Virus record (IMG/VR): IMGVR_UViG_3300044547_000957
Location: 1 to 37,537 of that record
Length of the DNA: 37,537 nt
From: a virus
Reading direction: 5' to 3' (one strand)
In this document: in pieces, positions 19,670 to 27,751 of the stretch
How positions within the stretch are numbered: position 1 is the first letter of the stretch
How the letters are laid out: each line of letters opens with the position of its first letter
Notes under the pieces: generated by a model
Seen by the model: only the letters and a program-made list of their open reading frames with translations
Databases searched by the model: none
Told to the model about the DNA's origin: nothing
Translations under genes and position numbers: made by a program

Positions 19670-20764
19670 GTGTCAATATCAACTTATGGTTCCCTATTTG
19701 CTGGGGTGGGCGGAATAGATCTAGGATTAGACCAAACTGGGATGGAATGTAAGTTTCAAGTAGAGATAGATCAAAATTGTCAACAGACACTTTCTTATCA
19801 TTGGCCAGACGTTCCAAAGTTTGGTGATATTAAAAGCGTAAGTGGATACGATCTTCCTTTTGTCGATGTAATTACCTTTGGATCACCATGCCAAGATCTT
19901 TCCGTAGCTGGCAAGAGAGCTGGACTTGAAGGAGAAAAATCAGGTCTATTTCACGAAGCAGTAAGAATAATCAAAGAAATGAGAGAAAAATCAAATGGAC
20001 AATATCCTAAATGGTCAATCTGGGAGAACGTCACAGGGGCCTTATCTTCCAACGGAGGTGCCGACTTCGGGCAAGTCCTCAACGAAATGGATGAAGCAGG
20101 GGCGTGTTTCAGCGAGTGGTCCGTGTTGGATGCACAACACTTTGGAGTCCCCCAAAGACGAAGAAGAATATACTTGCTCTCTGTCTTTGATCCTACAATC
20201 GCCTCAAGATGTCCCGACAAAGTACTCCCTGTCAATGAGAGCAGCGCAGGGAATTCTAAGAAGAGTATCAAGCAAGGGCAAGAGCCTTCCAGAGAAGTTG
20301 CAAGTTGCCTTGGAGGAAGTGGCGAAGGAGCAGTACCTTCCAGTAGAGGACAGAACTTAGCCATACAAATGCTCGATGCTCAAAGAGTTGGTGACGTAAG
20401 ACTTTACGAAGAACCAGTACAAACACTACCAGCTAGAATGGGCACTGGTGGAAACAATGTTCCACTAGTAGTAGATAATAGAACAACTTCCAATATAGTT
20501 GGTACGTTGAGTGCAAGAGATTTTAAAGGCGTTGGAAATCAATATGTTCAAGAACATAAATTAGTTGTAGAATCTTCTAATCCAATTTACGTTAGACGTC
20601 TTACGCCAACAGAATGTGAAAGACTTATGGGTTGGCCAGATAATCACACTTTACACAGAGCTGATGGAAAGGTTAATTCTGATTCAACAAGATATAAGAT
20701 GTGTGGAAACGGAGTAGCTAGTCCTGTGATAAAATGGGTAATTGAAAAAATTAAAAATATATAG
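19670..20764 (+). CDS. DNA (cytosine-5) methyltransferase
   Basis: 364 residues from GTG 19670, just after the previous stop; an upstream start would overlap and lacks support. All key C5-MTase motifs are present: motif I SLFAGVGGIDLG (SAM binding), motif IV GSPCQDLS with the catalytic PC, motif VI ENV, motif VIII QRRRRIYLL, motif IX RRLTPTECERLMGWPD and motif X GNGVASPV. The target-recognition region between VIII and IX is Ser/Gly-rich. It methylates cytosine in a specific sequence, probably to protect phage DNA from restriction. No paired restriction enzyme gene adjoins it. Bases 20030-20370 are GC-richer than the flanks. Confidence 0.93.
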   Translation: MSISTYGSLFAGVGGIDLGLDQTGMECKFQVEIDQNCQQTLSYHWPDVPKFGDIKSVSGYDLPFVDVITFGSPCQDLSVAGKRAGLEGEKSGLFHEAVRIIKEMREKSNGQYPKWSIWENVTGALSSNGGADFGQVLNEMDEAGACFSEWSVLDAQHFGVPQRRRRIYLLSVFDPTIASRCPDKVLPVNESSAGNSKKSIKQGQEPSREVASCLGGSGEGAVPSSRGQNLAIQMLDAQRVGDVRLYEEPVQTLPARMGTGGNNVPLVVDNRTTSNIVGTLSARDFKGVGNQYVQEHKLVVESSNPIYVRRLTPTECERLMGWPDNHTLHRADGKVNSDSTRYKMCGNGVASPVIKWVIEKIKNI

Positions 20765-20776
20765 AAAGAGATTATA

Positions 20777-21175
20777 ATGTCAGAAAAACTAAACCCATGG
20801 ATCTATAATGCAGAAGTTAAAAAGATAGTTGATGGCGATACATTTGATATTCTTATTGACCTAGGATTTGATACTTTTAGAAAAGGTAGAGTAAGACTAT
20901 ATGGCGTAAATACCCCAGAGAGTCGCACTACAAATCTTGAGGAAAAGAAGATGGGCCTTGCCGCTAAAGAGTTTACTGATCAGTGGATCACTGCTGCCGG
21001 TCACAAGATTAAAATAGAAACAATTCTTGATAAAAATGAAAAATATGGAAGAATACTTGCTAGAGTATGGAACGAAGCAGGAGCTTGTCTTAATGCAGAC
21101 ATAGTTACTGCAGGATTAGCCAGAGAATACTTTGGCGTAGGCGACAAGACATTTCAGGAATTCAAGAAAGCATAA
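20777..21175 (+). CDS. Staphylococcal-nuclease-like (thermonuclease) protein
   Basis: 132 residues. SNase fold signs: EVKKIVDGDTFDILID, the catalytic-loop VRLYGVNTPES (Arg and Glu of the active site), and EKYGRILARVW with the second catalytic Arg. No signal peptide, so it acts in the cytoplasm, unlike secreted relatives. It would cut DNA or RNA in a Ca-dependent way; a role in host DNA breakdown or nucleotide salvage is possible. RBS AAAGAGAT is 8-9 bases before ATG. Confidence 0.85.
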   Translation: MSEKLNPWIYNAEVKKIVDGDTFDILIDLGFDTFRKGRVRLYGVNTPESRTTNLEEKKMGLAAKEFTDQWITAAGHKIKIETILDKNEKYGRILARVWNEAGACLNADIVTAGLAREYFGVGDKTFQEFKKA

Positions 21176-21177
21176 CA

Positions 21178-21582
21178 GTGCAAACATTTTTACCATATCC
21201 AGATTTAGTAAAATCAGTTAAAGTATTAGATTATCGTCGGTTAGGAAAACAACGTGTTGAAACATTTCAAGTTCTTAATATATTACTCGAAAGAACGCCT
21301 ACAAAAGGTTGGCGCAACCACCCTGTCACTCGTATGTGGACTGGTTACGAAGAAGCATTAAAGTTATATCAAAACTATACTATCCTTGAATGGATAGACA
21401 GAGGGTATAACAATAATATGAAGTTTGAAAATATAGACCATTCAAATATAGTCTACCCAACTTGGTTTGGACAAGATGAGTTTCATAGATCACATAGATC
21501 TAATCTCCTAAGAAAAGATTACGAATATTATTCTGAATACTTTGACGAACCAGTAGATTTAGAGTATCATTGGCCAGTATGA
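21178..21582 (+). CDS. PF03013-like (MSMEG_6728-type) pyrimidine-dimer DNA glycosylase family protein
   Basis: 134 residues from GTG 21178, two bases after the previous stop. The pattern QTFLPYPD, VLDYRRLGKQRVETFQVL, GWRNHPVTRMWTGYEEAL and YTILEWIDRGY is that of the family widespread in actinobacterial phages and related to T4 endonuclease V in Pfam. DNA repair or DNA-binding is expected but the biochemical role of this branch is not established. It carries the only CGG (21238) in the window that reads as an ordinary codon, at the conserved Arg of the 'RLGKQR' motif. Its stop overlaps the next start. Confidence 0.8.
   Translation: MQTFLPYPDLVKSVKVLDYRRLGKQRVETFQVLNILLERTPTKGWRNHPVTRMWTGYEEALKLYQNYTILEWIDRGYNNNMKFENIDHSNIVYPTWFGQDEFHRSHRSNLLRKDYEYYSEYFDEPVDLEYHWPV
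21238..21240 (+). other. Only ordinary in-frame CGG codon (control for the shift sites)
   Basis: CGT CGG TTA encodes Arg-Arg-Leu in the conserved RRLGKQR motif. Here CGG is followed by T, and a +1 shift would read GGT TAG and stop at once. So CGG is decoded in frame here at least some of the time. Confidence 0.85.
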
Positions 21583-21983
21583 GTATTACAGTTTATTTAG
21601 CAGGGGCCATGGACTATGTTGGCGATTATGCAAAGGGATGGCGACAAGAAGCAACTTTTATGTTAACTCAAAGAGGCTATAGCGTTTTAGACCCAACTTC
21701 TATACCAGAAGAATCTGCTATGTCACCTGACGAAATAGTCCATAAAAATACTTTTATGCAAAAAAGATCCGACATCCTACTTGTTGAATACATGCTAGAA
21801 GATAGAGCATATATAGGGACAGACTATGAGATGGCTTGGGCAAAAAATAACGATCAACCAACGGTTGTAATGTGCTCTAATCAAAATAAAGATCGCCCGT
21901 ACATGCGTTATATGTCTACTAAGATAGTAGATAACATAGAAGATGCTGTAGAATATATAGCTGTACATTACCCAATCAATTAA
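21579..21983 (+). CDS. Nucleoside 2-deoxyribosyltransferase-like protein
   Basis: 134 residues from ATG 21579, overlapping the previous stop (ATGA). Begins with a beta strand and Gly loop (ITVYLAGAMDYVGDY), then a GWRQEATFML helix, SDILLVEYML and IGTDYEMAWAKNNDQPTVV, where the Asp and Glu match the family's substrate-binding and catalytic acids. These enzymes cleave or exchange the glycosidic bond of deoxynucleosides; phage members may hydrolyse nucleotides or act in base modification. The family call is by pattern; the exact substrate is unknown. Confidence 0.7.
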   Translation: MSITVYLAGAMDYVGDYAKGWRQEATFMLTQRGYSVLDPTSIPEESAMSPDEIVHKNTFMQKRSDILLVEYMLEDRAYIGTDYEMAWAKNNDQPTVVMCSNQNKDRPYMRYMSTKIVDNIEDAVEYIAVHYPIN

Positions 21984-21994
21984 AAGGAAGAAAA

Positions 21995-23005
21995 ATGAAA
22001 AAAAGAGTATTACTCACAGGTGCTGGTGGCTTTGTAGGTCATCATACATTAGAGCATATTTTCAAAACAACAGATTGGGATGTAGTTATCACTGACTCTT
22101 TCCGTCATCGTGGAGTGACAGACAGAATTACTTCCATTAATTCTTGGGAAGCGAACAGACACCGTGTTCAGCTTGTCACGCACGATCTTACTGTACCTTT
22201 CTCTGACGTAATGATAAAAGATATTGGACACATTGATTATATTATTTCTATGGCTTCAGATTCACACGTAGATAGATCAATTACAGACCCAGCTCCATTT
22301 ATCATGAACAACGTAGCACTCGTTGTTAACATGCTAGAGCTTGCACGTAAAATTAAACCAGAAGCATTCTTACACGTCTCAACAGATGAAGTGTATGGAC
22401 CCGCTCCAAAGGGTTATGCTCACAAGGAATGGGACACCATCCTTCCATCTAATCCATACTCTGGATCAAAAGCCGCACAAGAAGCAGCGTGTATATCTTA
22501 CTGGCGTACCTTTGGCGTTCCAGTAATCATTACTAACACCATGAATATTATTGGTGAGCGTCAGGATCCTGAAAAGTTTATTCCAAAGATTATGTATTGT
22601 CTTGAGAAGGATATCCCAATGACAATTCATGGCACTCCTGAGAATGTTGGATCAAGATTCTACTTGCACGCAAGAAACCAAGCAGATGCTTTAGTCTTTA
22701 TCTTAAATAATCTTCCTGCAATAGATTATCCAAATTCAGATCGACCAGACAAATATCATATTGTTGGCGAAAGAGAAATCGATAATCTCGAGATGGCGGA
22801 ACTTGTAGCAGAGTATTGGGGTAAAGAACTCAAGTTTAAGTTTGAAGACTTTCATACAACAAGACCAGGACACGATCTTCGCTATGCATTAGATGGAACA
22901 AAGCTAGCAAATGCCGGATGGGTTCCCCCAATGCCATTAGAAAAGTCTTTAGAGCTAACAATAGAGTGGACTAAACAAAATCCACAGTGGCTTTGGAGAG
23001 ATTGA
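21995..23005 (+). CDS. NAD-dependent sugar-nucleotide epimerase/dehydratase
   Basis: 336 residues; RBS AAAGGAAG before ATG. Extended short-chain dehydrogenase: GAGGFVGHH (NAD-binding Gly motif, residues 9-17), ISMASDSHVDRS, STDEVYGP, and the catalytic PYSGSKAAQEA (Tyr-x3-Lys). The HVDRSITDPAPFIMNNV and VYGPA patterns match dTDP-glucose 4,6-dehydratase (RmlB) most closely. It would make an activated deoxy- or epimerised sugar for the glycosyltransferases on both sides. Substrate is inferred. Confidence 0.88.
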   Translation: MKKRVLLTGAGGFVGHHTLEHIFKTTDWDVVITDSFRHRGVTDRITSINSWEANRHRVQLVTHDLTVPFSDVMIKDIGHIDYIISMASDSHVDRSITDPAPFIMNNVALVVNMLELARKIKPEAFLHVSTDEVYGPAPKGYAHKEWDTILPSNPYSGSKAAQEAACISYWRTFGVPVIITNTMNIIGERQDPEKFIPKIMYCLEKDIPMTIHGTPENVGSRFYLHARNQADALVFILNNLPAIDYPNSDRPDKYHIVGEREIDNLEMAELVAEYWGKELKFKFEDFHTTRPGHDLRYALDGTKLANAGWVPPMPLEKSLELTIEWTKQNPQWLWRD

Positions 23006-23025
23006 TTAAAAAGTTTTCCTACAAG

Positions 23026-23054
23026 TTGATTCAATCGACTCATACTGATATAAT
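23026..23054 (+). promoter_or_regulatory. Strong sigma70-type promoter with extended -10
   Basis: TTGATT (23026-23031), exactly 17 bases, then TATAAT (23049-23054) with TGA just before it. Serves the single small gene at 23104. This is the best promoter in the window. Confidence 0.82.
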
Positions 23055-23103
23055 TAAACCGTCATATTAATTGGCTTAACAGTCACAAACAAAAGGAAAA
23101 TAA

Positions 23104-23286
23104 ATGTCAGATAATAAGTTCAAGTATTTTGAGGTTACTACAACTGCTCTTGTAAAGGCTAGCTCAAAAGCTGATGCAGAAAAGTTGGCCATGGGCCGTC
23201 GTGGCATCACTGGCGAAGTTCTCTCTAAGCACACAGAGATTGATCGTATTTCGGCTATCGATGCTCGTGAGATGCTAGAAGCCTAA
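23104..23286 (+). CDS. Small highly expressed monocistronic protein
   Basis: 60 residues, with strong RBS (AAAGGAAAATAAATG). It stands alone between the best promoter in the window and a strong terminator. Codon choice is unlike the neighbours: Arg by CGT rather than AGA, Gly by GGC, many C-ending codons, as expected for very high expression. The sequence (KYFEVTTTALVKASSKADAE, then GEVLSKHTEIDRISAIDARE) suggests a compact alpha/beta fold with no membrane segment. Not recognised as a known family. Candidate early or abundant host-interaction protein, by inference. Confidence 0.75.
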   Translation: MSDNKFKYFEVTTTALVKASSKADAEKLAMGRRGITGEVLSKHTEIDRISAIDAREMLEA

Positions 23287-23301
23287 TCCAATGTTTGCTG
23301 G

Positions 23302-23331
23302 AAAAGTAGGGGGAATATCCCCCTACTTTTT
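23302..23331 (+). terminator. Rho-independent terminator
   Basis: AAAAGTAGGGGG pairs with CCCCCTACTTTT across an AATAT loop, and a T-run follows. Twelve paired bases counting A:T flanks; clearly intrinsic. It isolates the 23104 gene from the 23350 gene. Confidence 0.88.
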
Positions 23332-23349
23332 CTTTACTAAAGAGGTTAT

Positions 23350-24042
23350 ATGATAATTGCACAAATAGTTGGAAGAAATGAATCCAACAGATATTTAGAA
23401 GAAGTTTTAGAAAGATTATCTACTCAAGTAGATAAAATAGTTTTTACAGACGACTGCTCAACCGATAACACACCCCAGATTGCCTCGAAGTACTGTGAAG
23501 TATTTCAGACTGAATCTCCTTTATTTACAGAACACGAAGGAAAGTTAAGAGCTTTTGCTTGGGGTAATCTGGAGAATGTTGCGTCTTTAGGTGATTGGGT
23601 TTTAGCAATAGATTGTGACGAGCTGCTCTATCATTCATCCGAAGCAGATCTAAGAGATGTAGTAAAAGTTTCTCCTTATGATGTCATAAATATAAAGTTT
23701 TATCATATGTGGAATGAAACTCAATATAGAATAGATAAGGCTTGGGCTCCTACTAATAGCTCTAGACTATTCAGATATCAGTCTGGTGGTGGTTTTATAA
23801 ACAGAAAACTGGCTTGTGGTTCTGAACCAAATTATGTAGTTGATTGGGTCAGACAAAGAAATTATTGGGCAGACTCTGGATTAATGATGAAGCATCTTGG
23901 TTATGTAAAAGACGAAGACAAGCAGGCTAAGTACGAAAGATACTCTACTTTAGACGGTGGTGAGTTTCATAACATCAATCATATCAATTCAATAATAGAT
24001 ACAAATCCAGCACTTATAAATTGGGGAAATTTCGGTATATAA
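23350..24042 (+). CDS. Family 2 glycosyltransferase
   Basis: 230 residues. GT-A signs: MIIAQIVGRNESNRYLEEVL, KIVFTDDCSTDNTPQIA and the metal-binding DWVLAIDCDELLYH. The N-terminal IIAQIVGRNE pattern is frequent in phage and waaE-type transferases. Likely adds a sugar to DNA, protein or a glycan, using the donor made by the epimerase at 21995. RBS AAAGAGG lies before ATG, right after the terminator, so its own promoter is not evident. Confidence 0.82.
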   Translation: MIIAQIVGRNESNRYLEEVLERLSTQVDKIVFTDDCSTDNTPQIASKYCEVFQTESPLFTEHEGKLRAFAWGNLENVASLGDWVLAIDCDELLYHSSEADLRDVVKVSPYDVINIKFYHMWNETQYRIDKAWAPTNSSRLFRYQSGGGFINRKLACGSEPNYVVDWVRQRNYWADSGLMMKHLGYVKDEDKQAKYERYSTLDGGEFHNINHINSIIDTNPALINWGNFGI

Positions 24043-24043
24043 A

Positions 24044-24730
24044 ATGATTATATTAAATAACGCAAAAACAATTACAACATTAACAGAAAAGATGAATAGC
24101 AAAGAAAAATTTGCTCTTATCAACTTCCCTAGATCTTCTCTCATGGCTATGGGTAACTCTATAAATGGAGACAAGAGACCTAACAAGTCTTTTACTAGAT
24201 CTATACAAAATTCATTCAATATTGTCGATAAAAACTACATGAAAGGCTTGCCACCAGCTTTTATCTATTCTGGAGAAGAAGATAATTTATCAAATTTTTC
24301 TCAAGTATTAAAAGATGAGACATACTATGATTCAACTACCCTAGAACAATATTATAGTTCTGATGAATCAATCTTTAACTCATTTACTAATCATTACATC
24401 AGAGATAGTTCTTTTATAGTTGTAAGCTTTCATGATAAAAAAATAATAAACAAGATGCTTGGCAATCCTGTTGATGTTATTAATGTTCCTTATAATGACT
24501 TCTATGATAAAGTTGACTCGATCTTCTCTTCAATAGAAAAATTTGATGGTAAGGTTGATTATTGTTTATTCGATTGTCCTCTTCTTTCATCTGCTCTTCC
24601 AGCTAAAATATGGAACGAGCTTAACATGTCAATGATAGATCTAGGCAAAGTATTCTCTTTTGCAAGAACTAATTATCTTAATAAAATGAGAGAAAAAGAA
24701 AATGAAAAGAAAGATAGATACAGAAATTGA
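24044..24730 (+). CDS. Hypothetical, possibly GT-D-type glycosyltransferase
   Basis: 228 residues; ATG one base after the previous stop. Starts KEKFALINFPRSSLMAMG, resembling the 'F.L.RFGDGE' opening of the DUF1792/GT-D fold, and ends VDYCLFDCPLLSSALPAKIW then SMIDLGKVFSF, like the 'G.L...A..L...G...IDIG' ending. The expected Asp-Gly-Glu in the first motif is absent, so the match is only partial. The place beside two GT2 genes supports a sugar role. Overlaps the next gene by 29 bases. Function uncertain. Confidence 0.45.
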   Translation: MIILNNAKTITTLTEKMNSKEKFALINFPRSSLMAMGNSINGDKRPNKSFTRSIQNSFNIVDKNYMKGLPPAFIYSGEEDNLSNFSQVLKDETYYDSTTLEQYYSSDESIFNSFTNHYIRDSSFIVVSFHDKKIINKMLGNPVDVINVPYNDFYDKVDSIFSSIEKFDGKVDYCLFDCPLLSSALPAKIWNELNMSMIDLGKVFSFARTNYLNKMREKENEKKDRYRN

Positions 24731-25346
24731 TGATGATCTTTTTCTTATAGATCTTCTTTTAGATTCTAATTTATCTTTGCCTGAAATAGCCAAAGAACTT
24801 GATGTTTCAATTAAAGATTTAAATAAAAAAATAAATCATTTAGGTCTTAATTGGATTAAACAACAAAAGAAAAAAACATCAAGAGGTCAGGCAGCTTTGA
24901 CTTCTGTAATGAAAAAACTTCTTCCTAATGAAAAGATTATTAACGAATATCATTTAGGGGATAGATTAAGACTAGACGTTTATTGTCCTAGTTATAAACT
25001 GGCTGCAGAGTTTCACGGTAGACAACATTTTTATTATACCGAAAGATTCTTTGATTCTAAATATGATTTTGAAGAAGCTCAAAAAAGAGATGTTATCAAA
25101 ATGCAAATGTGTAAAGATCAAGGTATAGCTCTTGTTGTATTTCGCTACAATGATCTTTTGACAGAGGAGTCTGTATACTCTAGAATATTAACCGCAATTA
25201 GAGATAGTCAATGGAAAGAAAAAGAGCCTAATCCATTAAAGAAGAAAGTAACTGATAGTGAATTTTATCAGGAGCAAAAAAGAAAAAAAAGCGAACAGAA
25301 TAAAAAGCTCTACAGAGAAATGAAGCAGAGAAAGAAAAACCAATGA
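24702..25346 (+). CDS. HTH-containing PD-(D/E)XK nuclease-like protein
   Basis: 214 residues from ATG 24702, inside the end of the preceding gene (coupled). Residues about 20-50 form a helix-turn-helix-like segment (SLPEIAKELDVSIKDLNKKI). Residues 78-160 follow the very-short-patch/DUF559-like restriction fold: LGDRLRLDVYCPSYKLAAEFHGRQHF, with Asp, Glu and the G.QH signature, and EEAQKRDVIKMQMCKDQGIALVVFRY. The C-terminus is a Lys/Arg-rich helix. Probably binds and cuts DNA, perhaps with a role in repair or host degradation. The substrate is not known. Confidence 0.65.
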   Translation: MKRKIDTEIDDDLFLIDLLLDSNLSLPEIAKELDVSIKDLNKKINHLGLNWIKQQKKKTSRGQAALTSVMKKLLPNEKIINEYHLGDRLRLDVYCPSYKLAAEFHGRQHFYYTERFFDSKYDFEEAQKRDVIKMQMCKDQGIALVVFRYNDLLTEESVYSRILTAIRDSQWKEKEPNPLKKKVTDSEFYQEQKRKKSEQNKKLYREMKQRKKNQ

Positions 25347-26794
25347 CAGACCAAGATACTGATATACAAGAATATCCTATTGAATATCAATTATTTGCTC
25401 TTTCATTTAAGGACCCAGGAGCTATTGAATTTTTTAAAGAACATATAGATCCAAGCGAAGTTGGTTTTATACATAATCAAAAGGGTATTGGTGAATTCTA
25501 CGAAGCTATTTTATCTTTCCATGATTTAACAAAATTGGACCTAGTTGATCCAGTAGCTTTTAAGACCTGGTTAGAATCAGAAACCAATATACACACTGCA
25601 CTTGGTGGATCAGCTGGTGTCGACTCAATGATGGATACTTTGGTCAAGCTAGAACTATCAAATAAAGAATCAGTATCTAAGATAATAAACCACAAAGCAT
25701 CGAAAAGAAAACAGTTAGATTACTTAGAGGAACTTAAACATCTTGTTTTAAATAAGGGGATAAAAAGTGATCAAGAGATTGAAAGAATCAATAGCCTAGC
25801 TTCTTCAATACGTGACTTAGAGAATACGACTGAGTACAATCCACTAGATACTGTCACCACTGCTACTCAGATGGTAAATAGGGTAGATGACCTACTTAAC
25901 GTACCAGACTTCATGCCTACGCAATTTAAGGCCCTTAATAGGGCTATGGGGTACACTGATGAGGGAGGCTTCTTCAAAGGGGCCGTACACGCTATCATAG
26001 CACCCTCTGGCAAGGGTAAGAGTACGTTTGCCAAGTGCCTAGTTAACCACTGGGTCAGTACAGGCTATAGGGCTTTGTATGTCAATTTCGAGGAAGCACA
26101 ATCCCACTGGGAGAGAGTATTGATGACCCAAGTGATTGGGCAGAACGTGTACGCCAATGCTGACAGATGGTCAGTTGAGGAGAAGCTAAAATACTCAAAC
26201 CTTTTCAAGTCTAGATTATTAGAATGGGGAGACAGATTAATGGTTAAACATGATCCCGATACTCCTTACTTCGAAGATCTAGAAAAATGGCTTAGAGATA
26301 TCTTGGGCCATGGTAAAGATATACCAGATGTAATAGTTATAGATACGATTCAGTCTATGTTTACCAAAGGAAAAGGTAAAGCTCGTTGGGGTGAATTCGA
26401 AGAGATGATGGTTCGACTTGAAAAGTTGGCTAGAGATATGAATTGCGTTCTTATCATTACTGCTCAAGAGAATTCAAATAGAATGAAAGAAAAACGAGAA
26501 GTTGTGCAGCAATCTGATACCGGTGGATCTTTAGCTATTCAACAAAAATGTGCAGTAACAATATTTATTACAGAAAAAAGATTAGTTAGTGGCGATGAAA
26601 CTGAAGACGACACAGTCATGCAATTGCAAATCCCCAAAAACAGAATTACTGGATCTACTTTCGTTTACGATCCTCCTCTAGTTAGATATGTTGATTCTAG
26701 AAAATCATATGAAGACTACGAAATAGTTACTGAAGAATCCTATGAGTCTAATTCTATACTAGATGATTTATTAAATGGAGGTATGTTAAGCTAA
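25343..26794 (+). CDS. DnaB-like replicative DNA helicase
   Basis: 483 residues; ATG overlaps the previous stop (ATGA). RecA-type ATPase: Walker A IIAPSGKGKST (about residues 217-227), Walker B VIVIDTIQS (about 330), then ITAQENSNRMKEKREVVQQSDTGGS, the L2-like loop of DnaB/gp41 helicases. The N-terminal 180 residues are helical, as in the DnaB N-domain. Unwinds DNA at the fork with the primase at 28602 and polymerase at 29991. Bases about 25830-26200 use more GC and different codons than the rest of the gene. Confidence 0.88.
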   Translation: MTDQDTDIQEYPIEYQLFALSFKDPGAIEFFKEHIDPSEVGFIHNQKGIGEFYEAILSFHDLTKLDLVDPVAFKTWLESETNIHTALGGSAGVDSMMDTLVKLELSNKESVSKIINHKASKRKQLDYLEELKHLVLNKGIKSDQEIERINSLASSIRDLENTTEYNPLDTVTTATQMVNRVDDLLNVPDFMPTQFKALNRAMGYTDEGGFFKGAVHAIIAPSGKGKSTFAKCLVNHWVSTGYRALYVNFEEAQSHWERVLMTQVIGQNVYANADRWSVEEKLKYSNLFKSRLLEWGDRLMVKHDPDTPYFEDLEKWLRDILGHGKDIPDVIVIDTIQSMFTKGKGKARWGEFEEMMVRLEKLARDMNCVLIITAQENSNRMKEKREVVQQSDTGGSLAIQQKCAVTIFITEKRLVSGDETEDDTVMQLQIPKNRITGSTFVYDPPLVRYVDSRKSYEDYEIVTEESYESNSILDDLLNGGMLS

Positions 26795-27585
26795 TGAAAT
26801 TAGTAACACCAAATTCAATCAAAGATTTTAAAACTTGTTCTTTACTATTTAACTATAGACATGAACAACAACTGCCAGAGACAATAGGTGGTCGTGATTT
26901 ATTAAGTGAAAGATTTGAAAATACAATAAAAGATATTGTATATTTTTTCTTTTACAAAAAACAAGGAGGGTATACGCCCTCTTATGCCTCCCTCTTAAAT
27001 AGATGGGAAAAGCTATGGTTTTCAAAAGATATATCAGCTTACGATATTATGACAGAACAGCACGAAAGCGCCTATGGTAATAACGCCAGTTTAACCAGTA
27101 AAGCTGCTAATATACTTCTTTCTTTTCATGAACATTTTTCCGATTCATCCTTTATACCCATAGCTATTAACGAAGAATTCGTTTTCCCTATAAGTAAAGA
27201 TGTAAAGATAAAAGACAAATTTGATATTATATTATATAAAGATAATAATTATTATGTAATTAAGTTAATGTTTAACTATAAAAATAATCATCAGCATATG
27301 AATCAAATTGATTTTACAACTATTTATTCAGCGTTTTCTCACAAAAACCCTACAAGAATTTCTAGACTTAAAGTTGGCTATTGTGACTTAGCCAGCCAAA
27401 GTGCACAGTTTAATGAATATGAAATTCTAGAAGATGACGTTAATTCATTAAAGTTTTGGTGCGATGAGATATTCAACACCGAAAAATTTATTCCAAGAAG
27501 AGGATTAACTTGGTATTGTAAAAAATGCCCATTCGATACCCCTTGCTCAAAATGGAAACCTGAGAAAAAAATTAATAATGGATGA
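26794..27585 (+). CDS. Cas4/RecB-like protein with Cys cluster, probable degenerate nuclease
   Basis: 263 residues; start overlaps the helicase stop (TAATG). The layout is that of Cas4/RecB-type proteins: an early Cys (FKTCSLLFNYRHE) and a C-terminal WYCKKCPFDTPCSKW cluster able to hold an iron-sulfur centre. The nuclease core (KFDIILYKDNNYYVIKLMF) keeps the first Asp and the Lys but has no acid where D/E-x-K is expected, so catalysis is doubtful. It may act as a DNA-binding partner of the helicase. Compare the complete relative at 34085. Confidence 0.55.
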   Translation: MKLVTPNSIKDFKTCSLLFNYRHEQQLPETIGGRDLLSERFENTIKDIVYFFFYKKQGGYTPSYASLLNRWEKLWFSKDISAYDIMTEQHESAYGNNASLTSKAANILLSFHEHFSDSSFIPIAINEEFVFPISKDVKIKDKFDIILYKDNNYYVIKLMFNYKNNHQHMNQIDFTTIYSAFSHKNPTRISRLKVGYCDLASQSAQFNEYEILEDDVNSLKFWCDEIFNTEKFIPRRGLTWYCKKCPFDTPCSKWKPEKKINNG

Positions 27586-27751
27586 AGATTTTCAACTAGG
27601 TTTTATATTAAACTTAGAAAGAACTGAAAAGATAATTGAAATATCACATGTGTTTGATAAATCTCCAGAACAGTTTATCAATGATATAATAGATTCAACC
27701 TATAAGAAAATAGAAGCACTAACACTAGAATGGGATCAAGATGACGAGTAA
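27578..27751 (+). CDS. Small hypothetical protein bridging two genes
   Basis: 57 residues from ATG 27578 (overlapping the previous gene) to TAA 27749-27751 (overlapping the next ATG). Helical and acidic (FQLGFILNLERTEKIIEISH, then FINDIIDSTYKKIEALTLEW). It fills the gap exactly and has overlaps at both ends, which supports it. No family recognised. Confidence 0.6.
   Translation: MDEDFQLGFILNLERTEKIIEISHVFDKSPEQFINDIIDSTYKKIEALTLEWDQDDE

Noticed and set aside
19951-20364. Long open frames on both strands across the methyltransferase
   Set aside because: They lie in the GC-richer part of the methyltransferase gene, have no RBS or recognisable domain, and are shadows of it.
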